This document shows, piece after piece, positions 19,146 to 27,878 of a stretch of 64,000 bases of DNA. The first letter of the stretch is position 1. Every line of letters begins with the position of its first letter. The notes under the pieces were generated by a model that was not told the origin of the DNA, ran no database searches, and was given only the letters and a program-made list of their open reading frames with translations. The DNA is taken from the NCBI GenBank assembly GCA_963923955.1, contig OZ000552.1:868001-932000 (forward strand), written 5' to 3'. The stretch is from G963923955 sp963923955. Its GTDB lineage: Bacteria; Pseudomonadota; Gammaproteobacteria; Eutrophobiales; Eutrophobiaceae. The position numbers were made by a program, and so were the translations under genes.

Positions 19146-20170
19146 GGTCGTTGCCGCAGCTGGGTCTTTTGTAGCAGGAGCAGAAACAGCGGCACGCCCA
19201 GCATGGCTGTTAATATGCCCACCGGTAGCTGTTGCGGGGCGATGATAGTGCGCGCCAAGCCATCGGCAACAACGAGCAGGCTGCCGCCCAGCAATACCGC
19301 TGCGGGCAGGAGCAGGCGATGATCGCTGCCGAACAGCAGGCGCACTATGTGCGGGATGATCAGGCCGATGAAACCGATGCTGCCGGCCTGCATCACCGCA
19401 GTCGCAGTCAGCAGGGAGGACATAAAATAAATCAGATAGCGCAGCTGTACGACAGAGACGCCAAGGGCTGCGGCCTGTAGCTCGCCCTGCGCCAACAGAT
19501 TCAGACTGCGCGCAAGGCCAAAGGACAGCAGCAGCGCGAAAAGAACAATGAACACCGTCCAATGAGAATAACCGGCATAGCCCAGATCGCCCATCAGCCA
19601 GAACAACATGCCGTGCACCTGGCCAGCGGCGCTGAGCGCTAATAAAAAACTGATGATCGCCATCCAGCCGGCGGCAACCACGATGCCGGTCAGCAGCACA
19701 CGCAGGGGGTTCCATTGCCCGCCGCTGTGGGATAAGACAAAGACCATGAACATGGACAGCAATGCGCCCGCTAAGGCGCCTAAGTTTATCCATACGCCGG
19801 CCAGACCGATGCTCATTGCCAACAAGGCGAATACGGCGGAGCCGCCGGAGATGCCCAGCACATAGGGTTCCGCCAGCGGATTGCGCAGCAATACCTGCAT
19901 CAAGGCACCGGCTAGGGCCAGCATGCCGCCGACCAGGAAGCCGGTCAGCGCGCGCGGCAGGCGTATCTCTAACACTATCTGCTCTTCCAGTCCCTGTGCG
20001 CCTGCTATCAGGGCGCGGCCTACCTGTAACAAGCTAATGTCAATGCTGCCAACCGACAGGGCGTAGCCCAGAGCAAAGACGGCCAATACACATAGAGCGG
20101 AGAGGATCAGGCCGATCCTGTGCAGGGACAGGGGCAGGGATTCTGGGGAGTCTGGGGCTGAGGGGCGCAT
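19142..20170 (-). CDS. FecCD-family ABC importer permease
   Basis: A 342-residue inner-membrane permease with about ten hydrophobic segments. Seen: the family motifs LEIRLPRALTGFLVGGMLALAGA near residues 67-89 and LRNPLAEPYVLGISGGSAVFAL near 95-116. Later it has GSIGFIGLIIPHIVRLLFGSDHR, where the coupling helix meets the ATPase. This family imports siderophores, haem and vitamin B12. Fur is encoded 2.6 kb away, but I saw no clear Fur box in front of this gene. It begins six bases after the rnfH stop. Confidence 0.9.
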   Translation of the reverse strand: MRPSAPDSPESLPLSLHRIGLILSALCVLAVFALGYALSVGSIDISLLQVGRALIAGAQGLEEQIVLEIRLPRALTGFLVGGMLALAGALMQVLLRNPLAEPYVLGISGGSAVFALLAMSIGLAGVWINLGALAGALLSMFMVFVLSHSGGQWNPLRVLLTGIVVAAGWMAIISFLLALSAAGQVHGMLFWLMGDLGYAGYSHWTVFIVLFALLLSFGLARSLNLLAQGELQAAALGVSVVQLRYLIYFMSSLLTATAVMQAGSIGFIGLIIPHIVRLLFGSDHRLLLPAAVLLGGSLLVVADGLARTIIAPQQLPVGILTAMLGVPLFLLLLQKTQLRQRP

Positions 20171-20176
20171 GGATTT

Positions 20177-20482
20177 TTATCCGACTTTTTTCCTGGCCGC
20201 GCGCCGGCGCCTGGACTCCTTTGGGTCAAGCAACAGGGGGCGATAGATCTCCACCCGGTCATGATCATGCAGCACGGTGTCCAGCACCTGTAGCCGGCTG
20301 AAGATCCCGACCCTGTTCTTCCCCAGCTCGATCTCAGGATATTTTTTTAAGATGCCTGAATGCTGAATGGCATCGCCTATGGTGGCGCCTTTATTCAGTG
20401 CAAGCGATGCACAATGTATGTCTTTCACGCCGGCATAGACCAGTTCAATCCGGATCGTGCCGCCGGCCTGTTCACGGCCCAT
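20177..20482 (-). CDS. rnfH: RnfH-family ubiquitin-like protein
   Basis: About 101 residues with the beta-grasp RnfH/ThiS-like pattern: IRIELVYAGVKDIHCASLAL, DAIQHSGIL, VGIFSRLQVLDTVLHDHDRVEIYRPLLLDPKESRRRRA. The basic tail is typical. Function is unknown, though the gene almost always accompanies ratA, as here; the two overlap by 11 bases. GTG 20497 is an alternative start. Confidence 0.85.
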   Translation of the reverse strand: MGREQAGGTIRIELVYAGVKDIHCASLALNKGATIGDAIQHSGILKKYPEIELGKNRVGIFSRLQVLDTVLHDHDRVEIYRPLLLDPKESRRRRAARKKVG

Positions 20483-20906
20483 AGAGCTGCTCGGCACGTT
20501 GGGTGAAGGCGGCGATGAGTGAATGCATAATGCGATTAAATATTTTATTCAATGCCAGTTTAAGCAATCTGCTTTCGAACTCGAAGTGCATCTGCAGTGA
20601 GATGCGGCAGCTTCGCTCACCAGCCGCCTCAAACTGCCAATGGCCGTTCAAGTGCTTAAAGGGGCCGCTTAACAGGCGTAGCTCAATGCGCCTGCCCGGC
20701 TGCATGGTGTTCTCGGTCGTGAAGCTCTGCCTGATTTTCCCTACTGCCAATGATATGGATGCGCGCAGTCTGTCCTCGTCCCGCTCAAGCACCTTCGCCG
20801 CGCTGCACCAGGGCAGATAGTCGGGATAGGCCTCAACATCATTAACGAGGGCGTACATCTGCTCACTGCTAAAGGGCACGACCGCGCTCTTCTCAATCAC
20901 TGCCAC
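20472..20906 (-). CDS. ratA: RatA-family START/Coq10-like protein
   Basis: A 144-residue START-like protein. Seen: VVPFSSEQMYALVNDVEAYPDYLPWC near the N-terminus and the strand-rich body with SGPFKHLNGHWQFEA and LLKLALNKIFNRIMHSLIAAFTQRA at the C-terminus. Relatives include Coq10 (ubiquinone-binding) and Escherichia RatA, reported to interfere with ribosome subunit joining. A quinone-binding role is equally plausible. It sits in the conserved block with rnfH and smpB, though an NSS transporter now separates it from smpB. Confidence 0.88.
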   Translation of the reverse strand: MAVIEKSAVVPFSSEQMYALVNDVEAYPDYLPWCSAAKVLERDEDRLRASISLAVGKIRQSFTTENTMQPGRRIELRLLSGPFKHLNGHWQFEAAGERSCRISLQMHFEFESRLLKLALNKIFNRIMHSLIAAFTQRAEQLYGP

Positions 20907-20961
20907 GGCTCTATCCTTAGCCTCCTTAAGAGCCGCGGATAAAAGCGGATATTAAAACCTT

Positions 20962-22344
20962 CTAAAGCAGGCCCAGTGCCTGGAGAAAGATCAGAATAAC
21001 GCCTGTCGGCGCAATAAACCGGAGAGTAAATCGCCATACCTTGTAAAAGCGCATACTCTGCTTTAGCTCATCAAAAGAGGATTCCTGCGACATCGCCCAG
21101 GCAGTAAAGATCGCGATCAGTATCCCGCCCAATGGCAACATGATGCTGGCCGTTAATAGATCAAAAATATCAAACAGGCCGTTACTCTTCTCTTGGCCAA
21201 CGAAGCTGAACGAGAAGGCCCATTTATTGAACGACAAGACCGTGCACATGCCCAGCACCCAGGCGGCAACGCCGGCATAAGCAGTCGCCTTTACCCGGCT
21301 CAGCCCGCGATTTTCCACCAGCCAGGCCACCGGCGGCTCCAGCAGGGAGATCGCCGAGGTCCAGGCGGCAAACATCAGCAGAAAGAAGAACAAGGTGCCG
21401 AAGATTATCCCGCCCGGCATCTGGCCAAAGGCAACAGGCAGGGCGACAAAGATAAGCCCCGGGCCTGCGGACGGCTCCATGCCGTAGGTGAAGATAATGG
21501 GGAAAATGGCAATGCCGGCGAGTATAGCCACCAGGCAATCGGCAAAGGCAATGGTGGCTGCGGTGTGCGGGATGGAGGCCTTGTCCGAGAGATAAGAGCC
21601 GTACATGATGATGGTGCCCATGCCTAAGCTCAGGCTGAAAAAGGCCTGCCCCAGAGCGCTGAGTAAGACGCTGCGAAAATCCTCACGCAATACTGTGAAG
21701 TCAGGCTTAAATAAATACGCTAGGCCGTCCATGAACTTCTCGGTGCTCATGGCATAGCCGACCATGAGCAACAGCAGGAAAAACAGGGCCGGCATGAGAT
21801 AGCGCACCGCCTGTTCCAGCCCGCTCTTCACCCCGCGCGAGACGACAATAATCGTCATCATCATAAAGATGGTATGCCAGGCCAGCAGCCTTTCCGGATC
21901 ATTGATGAGGGTGGCAAATATCTCGCCCACCTGCTCGGCACTCGCCCCGCTGAACATGCCGGAACCGGCACGAAAGATGTACGCCAGCGTCCAGCCGGCG
22001 ATGACGCTGTAATACGACAGGATCAAAAAGCCGGCCGCCATCCCCATCCAGCCAATGACCTGCCATAGCTGGCTTTGGCCTTCTTCTTCCGCCAGCGACC
22101 GCATCGTGTTGATCGGGCTTTGGCGGCCGCGCCGACCCAACAGCACCTCCGCCATCAGGATAGGAATCCCGACCAGCACGACACAGGCAAAATACAGCAG
22201 CACAAAGGCGCCGCCGCCGCTCTCCCCGGCCACATAAGGAAAGCGCCAGATATTGCCAAGCCCGACCGCCGAGCCGGTGGCCGCCAGAATGAAGGCCCAA
22301 CGGGAAGACCATTGGCCGTGGATCGATGTTCGTTTGCTTGCCAT
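20962..22344 (-). CDS. Sodium-dependent transporter, NSS/SNF family
   Basis: A 460-residue membrane protein with about 11-12 hydrophobic helices. Seen: the N-terminal WSSRWAFILAATGSAVGLGN followed by IWRFPYVAGESGGGAF, the unwound helix 1 and Na-binding region of the LeuT fold, and later SLSLGMGTIIMYGSY and FAAWTSAISLLEP. Family members couple Na+ entry to uptake of amino acids or related solutes. It is divergent from smpB. Substrate cannot be predicted. Confidence 0.93.
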   Translation of the reverse strand: MASKRTSIHGQWSSRWAFILAATGSAVGLGNIWRFPYVAGESGGGAFVLLYFACVVLVGIPILMAEVLLGRRGRQSPINTMRSLAEEEGQSQLWQVIGWMGMAAGFLILSYYSVIAGWTLAYIFRAGSGMFSGASAEQVGEIFATLINDPERLLAWHTIFMMMTIIVVSRGVKSGLEQAVRYLMPALFFLLLLMVGYAMSTEKFMDGLAYLFKPDFTVLREDFRSVLLSALGQAFFSLSLGMGTIIMYGSYLSDKASIPHTAATIAFADCLVAILAGIAIFPIIFTYGMEPSAGPGLIFVALPVAFGQMPGGIIFGTLFFFLLMFAAWTSAISLLEPPVAWLVENRGLSRVKATAYAGVAAWVLGMCTVLSFNKWAFSFSFVGQEKSNGLFDIFDLLTASIMLPLGGILIAIFTAWAMSQESSFDELKQSMRFYKVWRFTLRFIAPTGVILIFLQALGLL

Positions 22345-22444
22345 GAGCGTACCCCTGATTTTTCCCTGCCATTTTGCGGGAATTCTGCCATTGGCACAAC
22401 CTTGTTCGTATTCGCCCCGTGCGGACCTGGGCAGGTGCTCTTGC

Positions 22445-22453
22445 TGCTATAAT
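22445..22453 (+). promoter_or_regulatory. Extended -10 promoter of smpB (leaderless start)
   Basis: TGCTATAAT (22445-22453) is a perfect extended -10 element. Only seven bases separate it from the smpB ATG at 22461, so transcription should begin at or next to the start codon. No Shine-Dalgarno sequence fits in between. The -35 region is poor, as expected for extended -10 promoters. Confidence 0.55.
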
Positions 22454-22460
22454 CCAAGAC

Positions 22461-22934
22461 ATGGCAAAGACCAAGAACAAGTCCACCGGCAACACCATCG
22501 CGCTCAATAAAAAGGCCCGGCATGACTATTTCATCGAAGAGCGCTTTGAAGCCGGGATTGCCCTGCAAGGCTGGGAGGTCAAGAGCCTGCGCGCCGGCCG
22601 CCTGCAGATCAGGGACAGCTATGTCCTGATAAAAGACCACGAAGCCTATCTCTTCGGCGCCCTGATCACACCGCTGCCGACCGCCTCCACCCACATAAAA
22701 CCAGAGCCGCAGCGCACCAGAAAACTGCTGCTGCACCGAAGAGAACTGGACAAGCTCGCCGGGGCCGTTGAGCGCCGCGGCTATGCCGTCATCCCGATGA
22801 GCATGTACTGGAAACAGGGCCGGGCAAAGCTCGGCATCGGTCTTGCAAAAGGCAAAAAATCTCACGACAAACGGGAAAGCGAGAAGGCGCGCGACTGGCA
22901 ACGACAAAAACAGCGCATCTTAAAGAGCCGCTAA
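22461..22934 (+). CDS. smpB: SsrA-binding protein SmpB
   Basis: A 157-residue SmpB, the partner of tmRNA in rescuing stalled ribosomes. Seen: NKKARHDYFIEERFEAGIAL, GWEVKSLRAGRLQIRDSYV, and the basic tail KGKKSHDKRESEKARDWQRQ that folds into the decoding site. ATG 22461 matches the family N-terminus. The predicted promoter lies only seven bases upstream, suggesting a leaderless message. The tmRNA gene follows 80 bases downstream on the same strand, the usual arrangement. Confidence 0.97.
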   Translation: MAKTKNKSTGNTIALNKKARHDYFIEERFEAGIALQGWEVKSLRAGRLQIRDSYVLIKDHEAYLFGALITPLPTASTHIKPEPQRTRKLLLHRRELDKLAGAVERRGYAVIPMSMYWKQGRAKLGIGLAKGKKSHDKRESEKARDWQRQKQRILKSR

Positions 22935-22948
22935 GGCACTTTTGATCC

Positions 22949-22978
22949 TTGCCATTGTCATAGGCTAACTGCTAGACT
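22949..22978 (+). promoter_or_regulatory. Promoter of ssrA
   Basis: TTGCCA (22949-22954) and TAGACT (22973-22978) are separated by 18 bases, about 36 bases ahead of the mature tmRNA 5' end. A short 5' leader would be removed by RNase P. Confidence 0.5.
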
Positions 22979-23014
22979 GGCGGCCGTTTGGTTAAGCAAT
23001 TTAGCGTAAAACCC

Positions 23015-23375
23015 GGGGGCGTGTCTGGCTTCGACGCGAGTATCAAAACCCAAGGGGCATGCCGAGGTGCAGACTACCTCGTTAATCCATCTGCAAACTC
23101 ATAGTTGCCAACGACGACAACTACGCACTCGCCGCTTAAATCCCGGTAGGGTGCCGTCTGACCGCAGTGTGCTTGTACGCGTGGAGCCAGGCGTCGACTC
23201 ATACAAGCTCGCGATGAAACCTGTCCGGGGTGGATTCGTTAAAGCGTAACGGAATCGTTGTTTGTCTTCCCTGCCGTTCGGGTAGCACACAATTAAATAA
23301 ATTGAGCCGGCTAAGCATGTAGAACCGAAGGCAGAGAGCTTGCGGACGCGGGTTCAACTCCCGCCGCCTCCACCA
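23015..23375 (+). ncRNA. ssrA: Transfer-messenger RNA (tmRNA)
   Basis: A 361-base one-piece tmRNA. Seen: the 5' end GGGGGCGTGTCTGGCTTCGA and the 3' end GGGTTCAACTCCCGCC followed by GCCTCCACCA. The first seven bases GGGGGCG pair with CGCCTCC to make the acceptor stem, and the T-arm is intact. The tag frame at 23107-23139 reads ANDDNYALAA then TAA, the form known from Pseudomonas, and would mark proteins for ClpXP-type proteases. CCA is encoded. smpB is directly upstream. Confidence 0.97.
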
Positions 23376-23384
23376 AATAAAAAA

Positions 23385-23407
23385 GCCACCGCATAAGGTG
23401 GCTTTTT
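23385..23407. terminator. Bidirectional intrinsic terminator after ssrA
   Basis: GCCACC (23385-23390), loop GCATAA, GGTGGC (23397-23402), then TTTTT. An A-run on the other side lets it also end transcription of the convergent cyclic-nucleotide-domain gene. Confidence 0.88.
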
Positions 23408-23426
23408 CTCCGCACGCCTTGTCAAG

Positions 23427-25160
23427 CTAGGCATTTTGTGCGGCGAATTCTGCGGCGAGTTTTGTCAGTTCCTCATCCAGTTTGGCCTTGGCCTTTAGCT
23501 GGATCTGTTTTTCCATCTCTTCCTGCTCCTGTTGCCGTTTTTGCACTTCTGCCTCCATCGCCTTGCGCGCGGCAGCCAACTCGGCTTTTAGTTTTTCCGC
23601 ATTGGCCAGATCATCCTTGACCTTCTGCGCCTGTTTTTCCAGACGCGCCTTTTCACGCTGTAATTTCTCCGCCACTTCTTTTTTCATCGCTTCGAGCTTT
23701 GCCACTTCCTCAGCATTGCGTGAGTAGATCGCCTCCAGCTTTTTCTGCTCCGCCTGCAGGCGTTGTGCGGCTTTTAGTTTCATCTGTTTTAATTTCGCCT
23801 GCTCCTTTGCCCGTAATTGCTGTGCCTCTTGCTCGGCCTGTTTTTTTGCCGCTGCGATCTTGGCATTCTGTTTTACTTTCTGCTGTGCTGCCTGCGCCTG
23901 TTGCTGACCAGCATCCTCTTGTTTGGCCGCAGTCGCCGGCGTCATTACAGCCTTTGCCTCCGGCGCGGGTGCCGGTGGTGCCTTGGCCTCTGCGGCAGGG
24001 GCTACAGCTTGGGGCTTGGGCGCGGCCTGCGGTTTTGGTGCTTTGGGAGTTTGGGTCACTTCCTCCGGCGGTGCCAGCTCGGGATGGTTGACCAGGCCGC
24101 CATCGAGATAGGAGACATTAAAACCCTGGGCGGCGAGGAGAAATGCGCCGGTAGAGCTGCGCCCTCCCGTATCACAAAATAATACGTAGGGGACTTCGGT
24201 ATCGAGCTTTGCCGCCTGCATGCGCAGCATGTCCATGGGAATGTTCATGCTGCCTTCTATGCCGCCCGGCCTTTCACGCTCCTTTTTGAAGCGGACATCC
24301 AGCCACTTGCCGCCGCCGGCAACGGTTTCCTTTGCCGTGGCCAGCGATACCGCGCTCAAGGTCGGCCGTTTGATGAGCTCAACAAAGTGATCCTTGCTCA
24401 GTCTTCCCACCGTGCCTGCGGCTGTCATGCGGACGGTGGCATTGCGAGTCGTATCGGCAATCAGGGCCTCCTCGCCAAAGCTGTCGCCGACCGAGAGCGT
24501 TGCCAGACGCAGGTCCTTGCCGCCGGAAGGCGGCTGGCGCAATACCTCGCATTGGCCCTCTTGGATAATGTAGTAATAATCACCCGGCTCGCCCTGCTTG
24601 ATCACAATATCGCCCACCTTGTATTCCATCGGCTCCAGCAGGGTGAAGAGCTGATGAATGTTTGCAGTAGGGATGGTGGCAAAGATCGCCGACTGGAATA
24701 TGCGTGTCATCCAGTCAACATCTTCCTCCTCATCCACTTCATTGATTTCAACCTTATCGACTTCCAGATTATAGACGGTAGAATCATCCGGCTCGTCTTC
24801 CTTTTCATACAGCACCATCAGCTTATCAAGGAAGTCTCGTTCAATGCGAAGAACCACGCTGTTGGTCTTGGCCAAGGCGGTGAACTGGCGCGGCTGTAAT
24901 TGCCCCATCGCATACTGGGCCTTGTCCGTGCCGCTGACTATGGTGTTGTGTAATTGATTATTCGCGTGCAACTCAACCTCGCCTTCCAGCACATAAAAAG
25001 AATAGGCATCACGGTCGCCTTGTTTGAAGATCTTTCCCTTTTTACGGATGTCCAGCAGGCTGGCCTTGTTCAGCACCTCGGTCTGAACGGCCGGCGGCAG
25101 ATCATTGATCGGGATCAGCTGGCGCACCAACTCAATATACTTTTCTTTTTCTTCTGCCAT
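23427..25160 (-). CDS. Double cNMP-binding, rhodanese and coiled-coil fusion protein
   Basis: A 577-residue multidomain protein with no signal peptide. Seen in order: a first cyclic-nucleotide-type barrel (about residues 25-120, FKQGDRDAYSFYVLEGEVEL) lacking a clear phosphate cassette, then an acidic linker. A second barrel (about 155-265) keeps EPGDYYYIIQEGQCEV and the cassette-like FGEEALIADTTRNATV. A rhodanese domain (about 280-365) has LFCDTGGRS with a catalytic-type Cys. A Pro/Ala/Lys-rich hinge and a coiled coil of about 150 residues (Glu/Lys/Gln/Ala) follow. It probably senses a nucleotide and relays this through a sulfur-carrying or scaffolding part; partners are unknown. No obvious operon partner. 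Confidence 0.75.
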   Translation of the reverse strand: MAEEKEKYIELVRQLIPINDLPPAVQTEVLNKASLLDIRKKGKIFKQGDRDAYSFYVLEGEVELHANNQLHNTIVSGTDKAQYAMGQLQPRQFTALAKTNSVVLRIERDFLDKLMVLYEKEDEPDDSTVYNLEVDKVEINEVDEEEDVDWMTRIFQSAIFATIPTANIHQLFTLLEPMEYKVGDIVIKQGEPGDYYYIIQEGQCEVLRQPPSGGKDLRLATLSVGDSFGEEALIADTTRNATVRMTAAGTVGRLSKDHFVELIKRPTLSAVSLATAKETVAGGGKWLDVRFKKERERPGGIEGSMNIPMDMLRMQAAKLDTEVPYVLFCDTGGRSSTGAFLLAAQGFNVSYLDGGLVNHPELAPPEEVTQTPKAPKPQAAPKPQAVAPAAEAKAPPAPAPEAKAVMTPATAAKQEDAGQQQAQAAQQKVKQNAKIAAAKKQAEQEAQQLRAKEQAKLKQMKLKAAQRLQAEQKKLEAIYSRNAEEVAKLEAMKKEVAEKLQREKARLEKQAQKVKDDLANAEKLKAELAAARKAMEAEVQKRQQEQEEMEKQIQLKAKAKLDEELTKLAAEFAAQNA

Positions 25161-25356
25161 ACTAAACAGCCTCTACGCTAAAAATGCTCGCCAAGATTAT
25201 CATAATGAATTTTATCCCGGTTTCAATGCGACACTGCTCATATTCTAATACATCCGGGCTGCGGAGGCATAGCCATCATCCTGCGCATTTTCTACGGAAG
25301 TAATACTACAGGATTCATCAGGGCAGTGCCAATATCCAGCGCATCCGCCGCTTTGG

Positions 25357-26010
25357 TTAGATACCCAATAAATGATAGACCAGAGACTGCACGGCGGCGA
25401 CTGGCGGCCAGAGGAGCTTTCCCAGCACACCCGTTATCAATAAGAGGATAAGGATAACAAGCCCGTATCTCTCCAGACGGCTGTATTGATATTCAATGCG
25501 CGGCGGTAACAACGAGGAGACCACCCGGCTGCCATCCAAGGGAGGAAGCGGCAGGAGATTGAGCACCATCAAGACGATATTGATCGAGACGCCGGCGAGC
25601 GCCATATAAAACATCGGCAGGGCTATGTCTGATAAGGCCCCCTCAAACAGGAGCACCGCCTTTGCCAGCAGCGCCCAGAAAACCAGCATCAGCAGGTTCG
25701 CAGCAGGCCCGGCGAGCGCCACCAGGGCCATGTCGCGCCGCGGTTTGCCCAGGTTGCGCCAATCAACCGGCACTGGCTTCGCCCAGCCAAAGATAAATGG
25801 ACTCATTGCCAGCATCAACAGGGGCAGTACTACGGTGCCAAGCGGATCAATGTGTTTGATCGGGTTCAGGCTCAGGCGGCCAAGCATCTTTGCGGTCTGA
25901 TCGCCCAGCTTGCTTGCCGCCCAGCCGTGGGCGGCTTCATGCACTGTCACTGCAAAGATGACCGGGATTGCCCAGATGCAGATCTTTTGAATCAGCGTTA
26001 ATTCGGCCAT
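25357..26010 (-). CDS. Site-2 protease family (M50) membrane metalloprotease
   Basis: A 217-residue integral membrane protein of the short M50 group. Seen: zinc motif HEAAH (residues 24-28) in the first hydrophobic helix, LNPIKHIDPLGT, and NLLPLPPLDGSRV near residue 167 with the third zinc ligand Asp. Such proteases cut within or near membranes; the substrate is unknown. It begins 37 bases after the DUF924 gene on the same strand. Confidence 0.88.
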   Translation of the reverse strand: MAELTLIQKICIWAIPVIFAVTVHEAAHGWAASKLGDQTAKMLGRLSLNPIKHIDPLGTVVLPLLMLAMSPFIFGWAKPVPVDWRNLGKPRRDMALVALAGPAANLLMLVFWALLAKAVLLFEGALSDIALPMFYMALAGVSINIVLMVLNLLPLPPLDGSRVVSSLLPPRIEYQYSRLERYGLVILILLLITGVLGKLLWPPVAAVQSLVYHLLGI

Positions 26011-26047
26011 GCGATTGACTTAACAGGTGGCGCCAAAACGGCCCGGT

Positions 26048-26653
26048 TCAGAAGGAAGAATCAGGCTGTTGCAGGAATGCAATTTCTTCCGCCGTACTTG
26101 CTCGCCCCAAAATGGCATTGCGATGGGGATAGCGGCCGAAGCGCTCAATGATGCGCTGATGCCTGAGCGCATAATCGAGATTTTCTTCGAAATACTCACG
26201 CTCCCCAGCGTCCGCCTCAGCGACAAGGGCACGATATAAGTCCACGCTCTGCTGCTGTCGTTGCAGTGATTCGGCATGTTCAAAGGGCAGATAAAAGAAG
26301 CTGCGCTCGACTAGTAATAATTGTCTGTCCGTTCCCTTGTTGAGGCCTTCAATCGCAAGTTCTAATGCGATGCCATCCTGGCCAAAACTCTTAGGGTCAT
26401 CCCGGTACATATTGCGGGAGAACTGGTCGGCCAAGATGATCAGGGCCAGATGGCCGCGCGGCTGTGCCTTCCAGTGCTCCAGTCGGCCCTCGATCAAGCT
26501 CTCAAGCGGTGCTGCAAATTGCGCCTTGATCTGTGCATCAAAGGCCGCATCCTTGCGCCACCAGGATTCCGCCTTTTCTTTTATGATGCCGAGGTTGTCC
26601 TGTTTTTTTCCGAACCAGAAATCCAGTACCGACTGATATGCAGGCTGCGCCAT
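26048..26653 (-). CDS. DUF924 family protein
   Basis: A 201-residue soluble, mostly helical protein of the DUF924 family. Seen: the N-terminal VLDFWFGKK, ALIILADQFSRNMYRDDPKSF and FFYLPFEHAESLQRQQQSV, then HQRIIERFGRYPHRNAILGR. The fold is tetratricopeptide-like by family knowledge; no activity is established. The upstream small membrane-protein gene ends two bases before its ATG, suggesting an operon with it and the protease. Confidence 0.9.
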   Translation of the reverse strand: MAQPAYQSVLDFWFGKKQDNLGIIKEKAESWWRKDAAFDAQIKAQFAAPLESLIEGRLEHWKAQPRGHLALIILADQFSRNMYRDDPKSFGQDGIALELAIEGLNKGTDRQLLLVERSFFYLPFEHAESLQRQQQSVDLYRALVAEADAGEREYFEENLDYALRHQRIIERFGRYPHRNAILGRASTAEEIAFLQQPDSSF

Positions 26654-26655
26654 GT

Positions 26656-26844
26656 TTATGAGCTTGCCATCATGAGCAGCAAGATGACAAACAAGACCAC
26701 GATGCCTATCGGCACCAGGGCACCCTTCCAGTCCGGGTTCTCCGCCTGTTTACTCTGCTCCAGGGCCCGCTTTGCACCGGGCCAGAAGAAGAACAGCAGG
26801 GCAAAGGCCGCCATCCCTAAAAGGATCTGTTCCCATAATTCCAT
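26656..26844 (-). CDS. Small two-helix membrane protein
   Basis: A 62-residue protein with two hydrophobic segments (about residues 7-22 and 43-60) around a charged loop RALEQSKQAENPDWKG. I do not recognise a named family. It ends two bases before the DUF924 start, which supports a real gene in the same transcript. Confidence 0.65.
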   Translation of the reverse strand: MELWEQILLGMAAFALLFFFWPGAKRALEQSKQAENPDWKGALVPIGIVVLFVILLLMMASS

Positions 26845-27015
26845 CTTTAACTCCCGCTCGTTTTCTTTGCCTTAGATGCCAAGAGCAGGCTTAAGGCAGA
26901 TGACCCTGATGCCACCGCCGACTCACCTCTGCATCAAAAAAACAGCACAGCCAAAAATATCCATCAACGTCATGTTGCGCTACACCTTCTCTCTATGCCT
27001 GCTTGCGCATACGTG

Positions 27016-27807
27016 CTACCAACTGTTTCTAAGTTCCCGCAACTTGAGAAACACCGTCTTGGGCTCCGGCTCCTCGGGCAGATCGGGAAACTCCTCGCGT
27101 AGTTTGGCGATGACGGACGGGCTTTGCAGCCTGAAAAAGGTATTGATCTCCTTCTCCAGTGCCAGGGTGGTGACCAGCGCCTTATCAGGGTCTTGCTCGG
27201 CGGTCTCTTCGAGCAGCGCCTTGGCGCGCTCGTTGTCGGGTTCACGGGCGAGGGTGAATGCCAGGTTATTGGCAATATAATCATGGCCCGGATAGATGCG
27301 GGTGGCAGCGTCTAATTTTGCCAGTTGCCCGATGAAGCTGTCGTAGAGTTCCTCCGGATGTCCACCGTTATGACAATTACCGGCACCGGCGTTAAACAGG
27401 GTATCGCCACAAAACAGGGCGGGTTCATCCGTCTTTGACAATAGGCAGACATGCGACATCGTATGACCCGGCGTATCCAGCACGAGCAGTTCAACATGGC
27501 GCCCGACTTTCACTACATCCCCCGCGCTCAAGCCCACATCCATGCCGGCAATGGCCTGGCTTGCGCGGCTATGGGCTAATAACTTCGCCGCCGTTGCTGC
27601 AATCATTGCTCTATTGCCACCGGTGTGATCGCCATGCTCATGGGTGTTCAGTATCTGCGTAATCCCCCAGCCCTGCTCCTTTGCCAGGTTTAGGCATTTC
27701 GCATGGTCCAAGGGGTCAACCGCCAGGGCCTCGCCGGTCTCAGGACAGGCGATTAAATAATTAAAATTGCGATAGGCGTTCCCGGTCCAGATCTGTTCAA
27801 CTATCAT
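27016..27807 (-). CDS. gloB: Hydroxyacylglutathione hydrolase (glyoxalase II)
   Basis: A 263-residue metallo-beta-lactamase-fold enzyme that hydrolyses S-lactoylglutathione, completing methylglyoxal detoxification. Seen: the metal motif THEHGDHTGG near residues 55-64, DTPGHTMSHV, FCGDTLFNAGAGN, and YPGHDYIANNLAF with the C-terminal glutathione-site helices. ATG 27807 was chosen because GGAGTG lies seven bases upstream; a TTG two codons earlier would be too close to it. Length is normal. Confidence 0.92.
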   Translation of the reverse strand: MIVEQIWTGNAYRNFNYLIACPETGEALAVDPLDHAKCLNLAKEQGWGITQILNTHEHGDHTGGNRAMIAATAAKLLAHSRASQAIAGMDVGLSAGDVVKVGRHVELLVLDTPGHTMSHVCLLSKTDEPALFCGDTLFNAGAGNCHNGGHPEELYDSFIGQLAKLDAATRIYPGHDYIANNLAFTLAREPDNERAKALLEETAEQDPDKALVTTLALEKEINTFFRLQSPSVIAKLREEFPDLPEEPEPKTVFLKLRELRNSW

Positions 27808-27878
27808 TCGCAATCACTCCATTTAAGCTGAGACAAAATTCCCTTGTGTCGTAAGATGGTCTTACCGACAGAAAGGCG

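Noticed and set aside
19146..19793. An N-terminal extension of the ABC ATPase frame up to 19793
   Set aside because: The extension overlaps the FecCD permease in another frame and reads as out-of-frame sequence; the ATPase begins at 19145.
23107..23139. An unusual tmRNA tag as a novelty
   Set aside because: ANDDNYALAA is already known from Pseudomonas-type tmRNAs.
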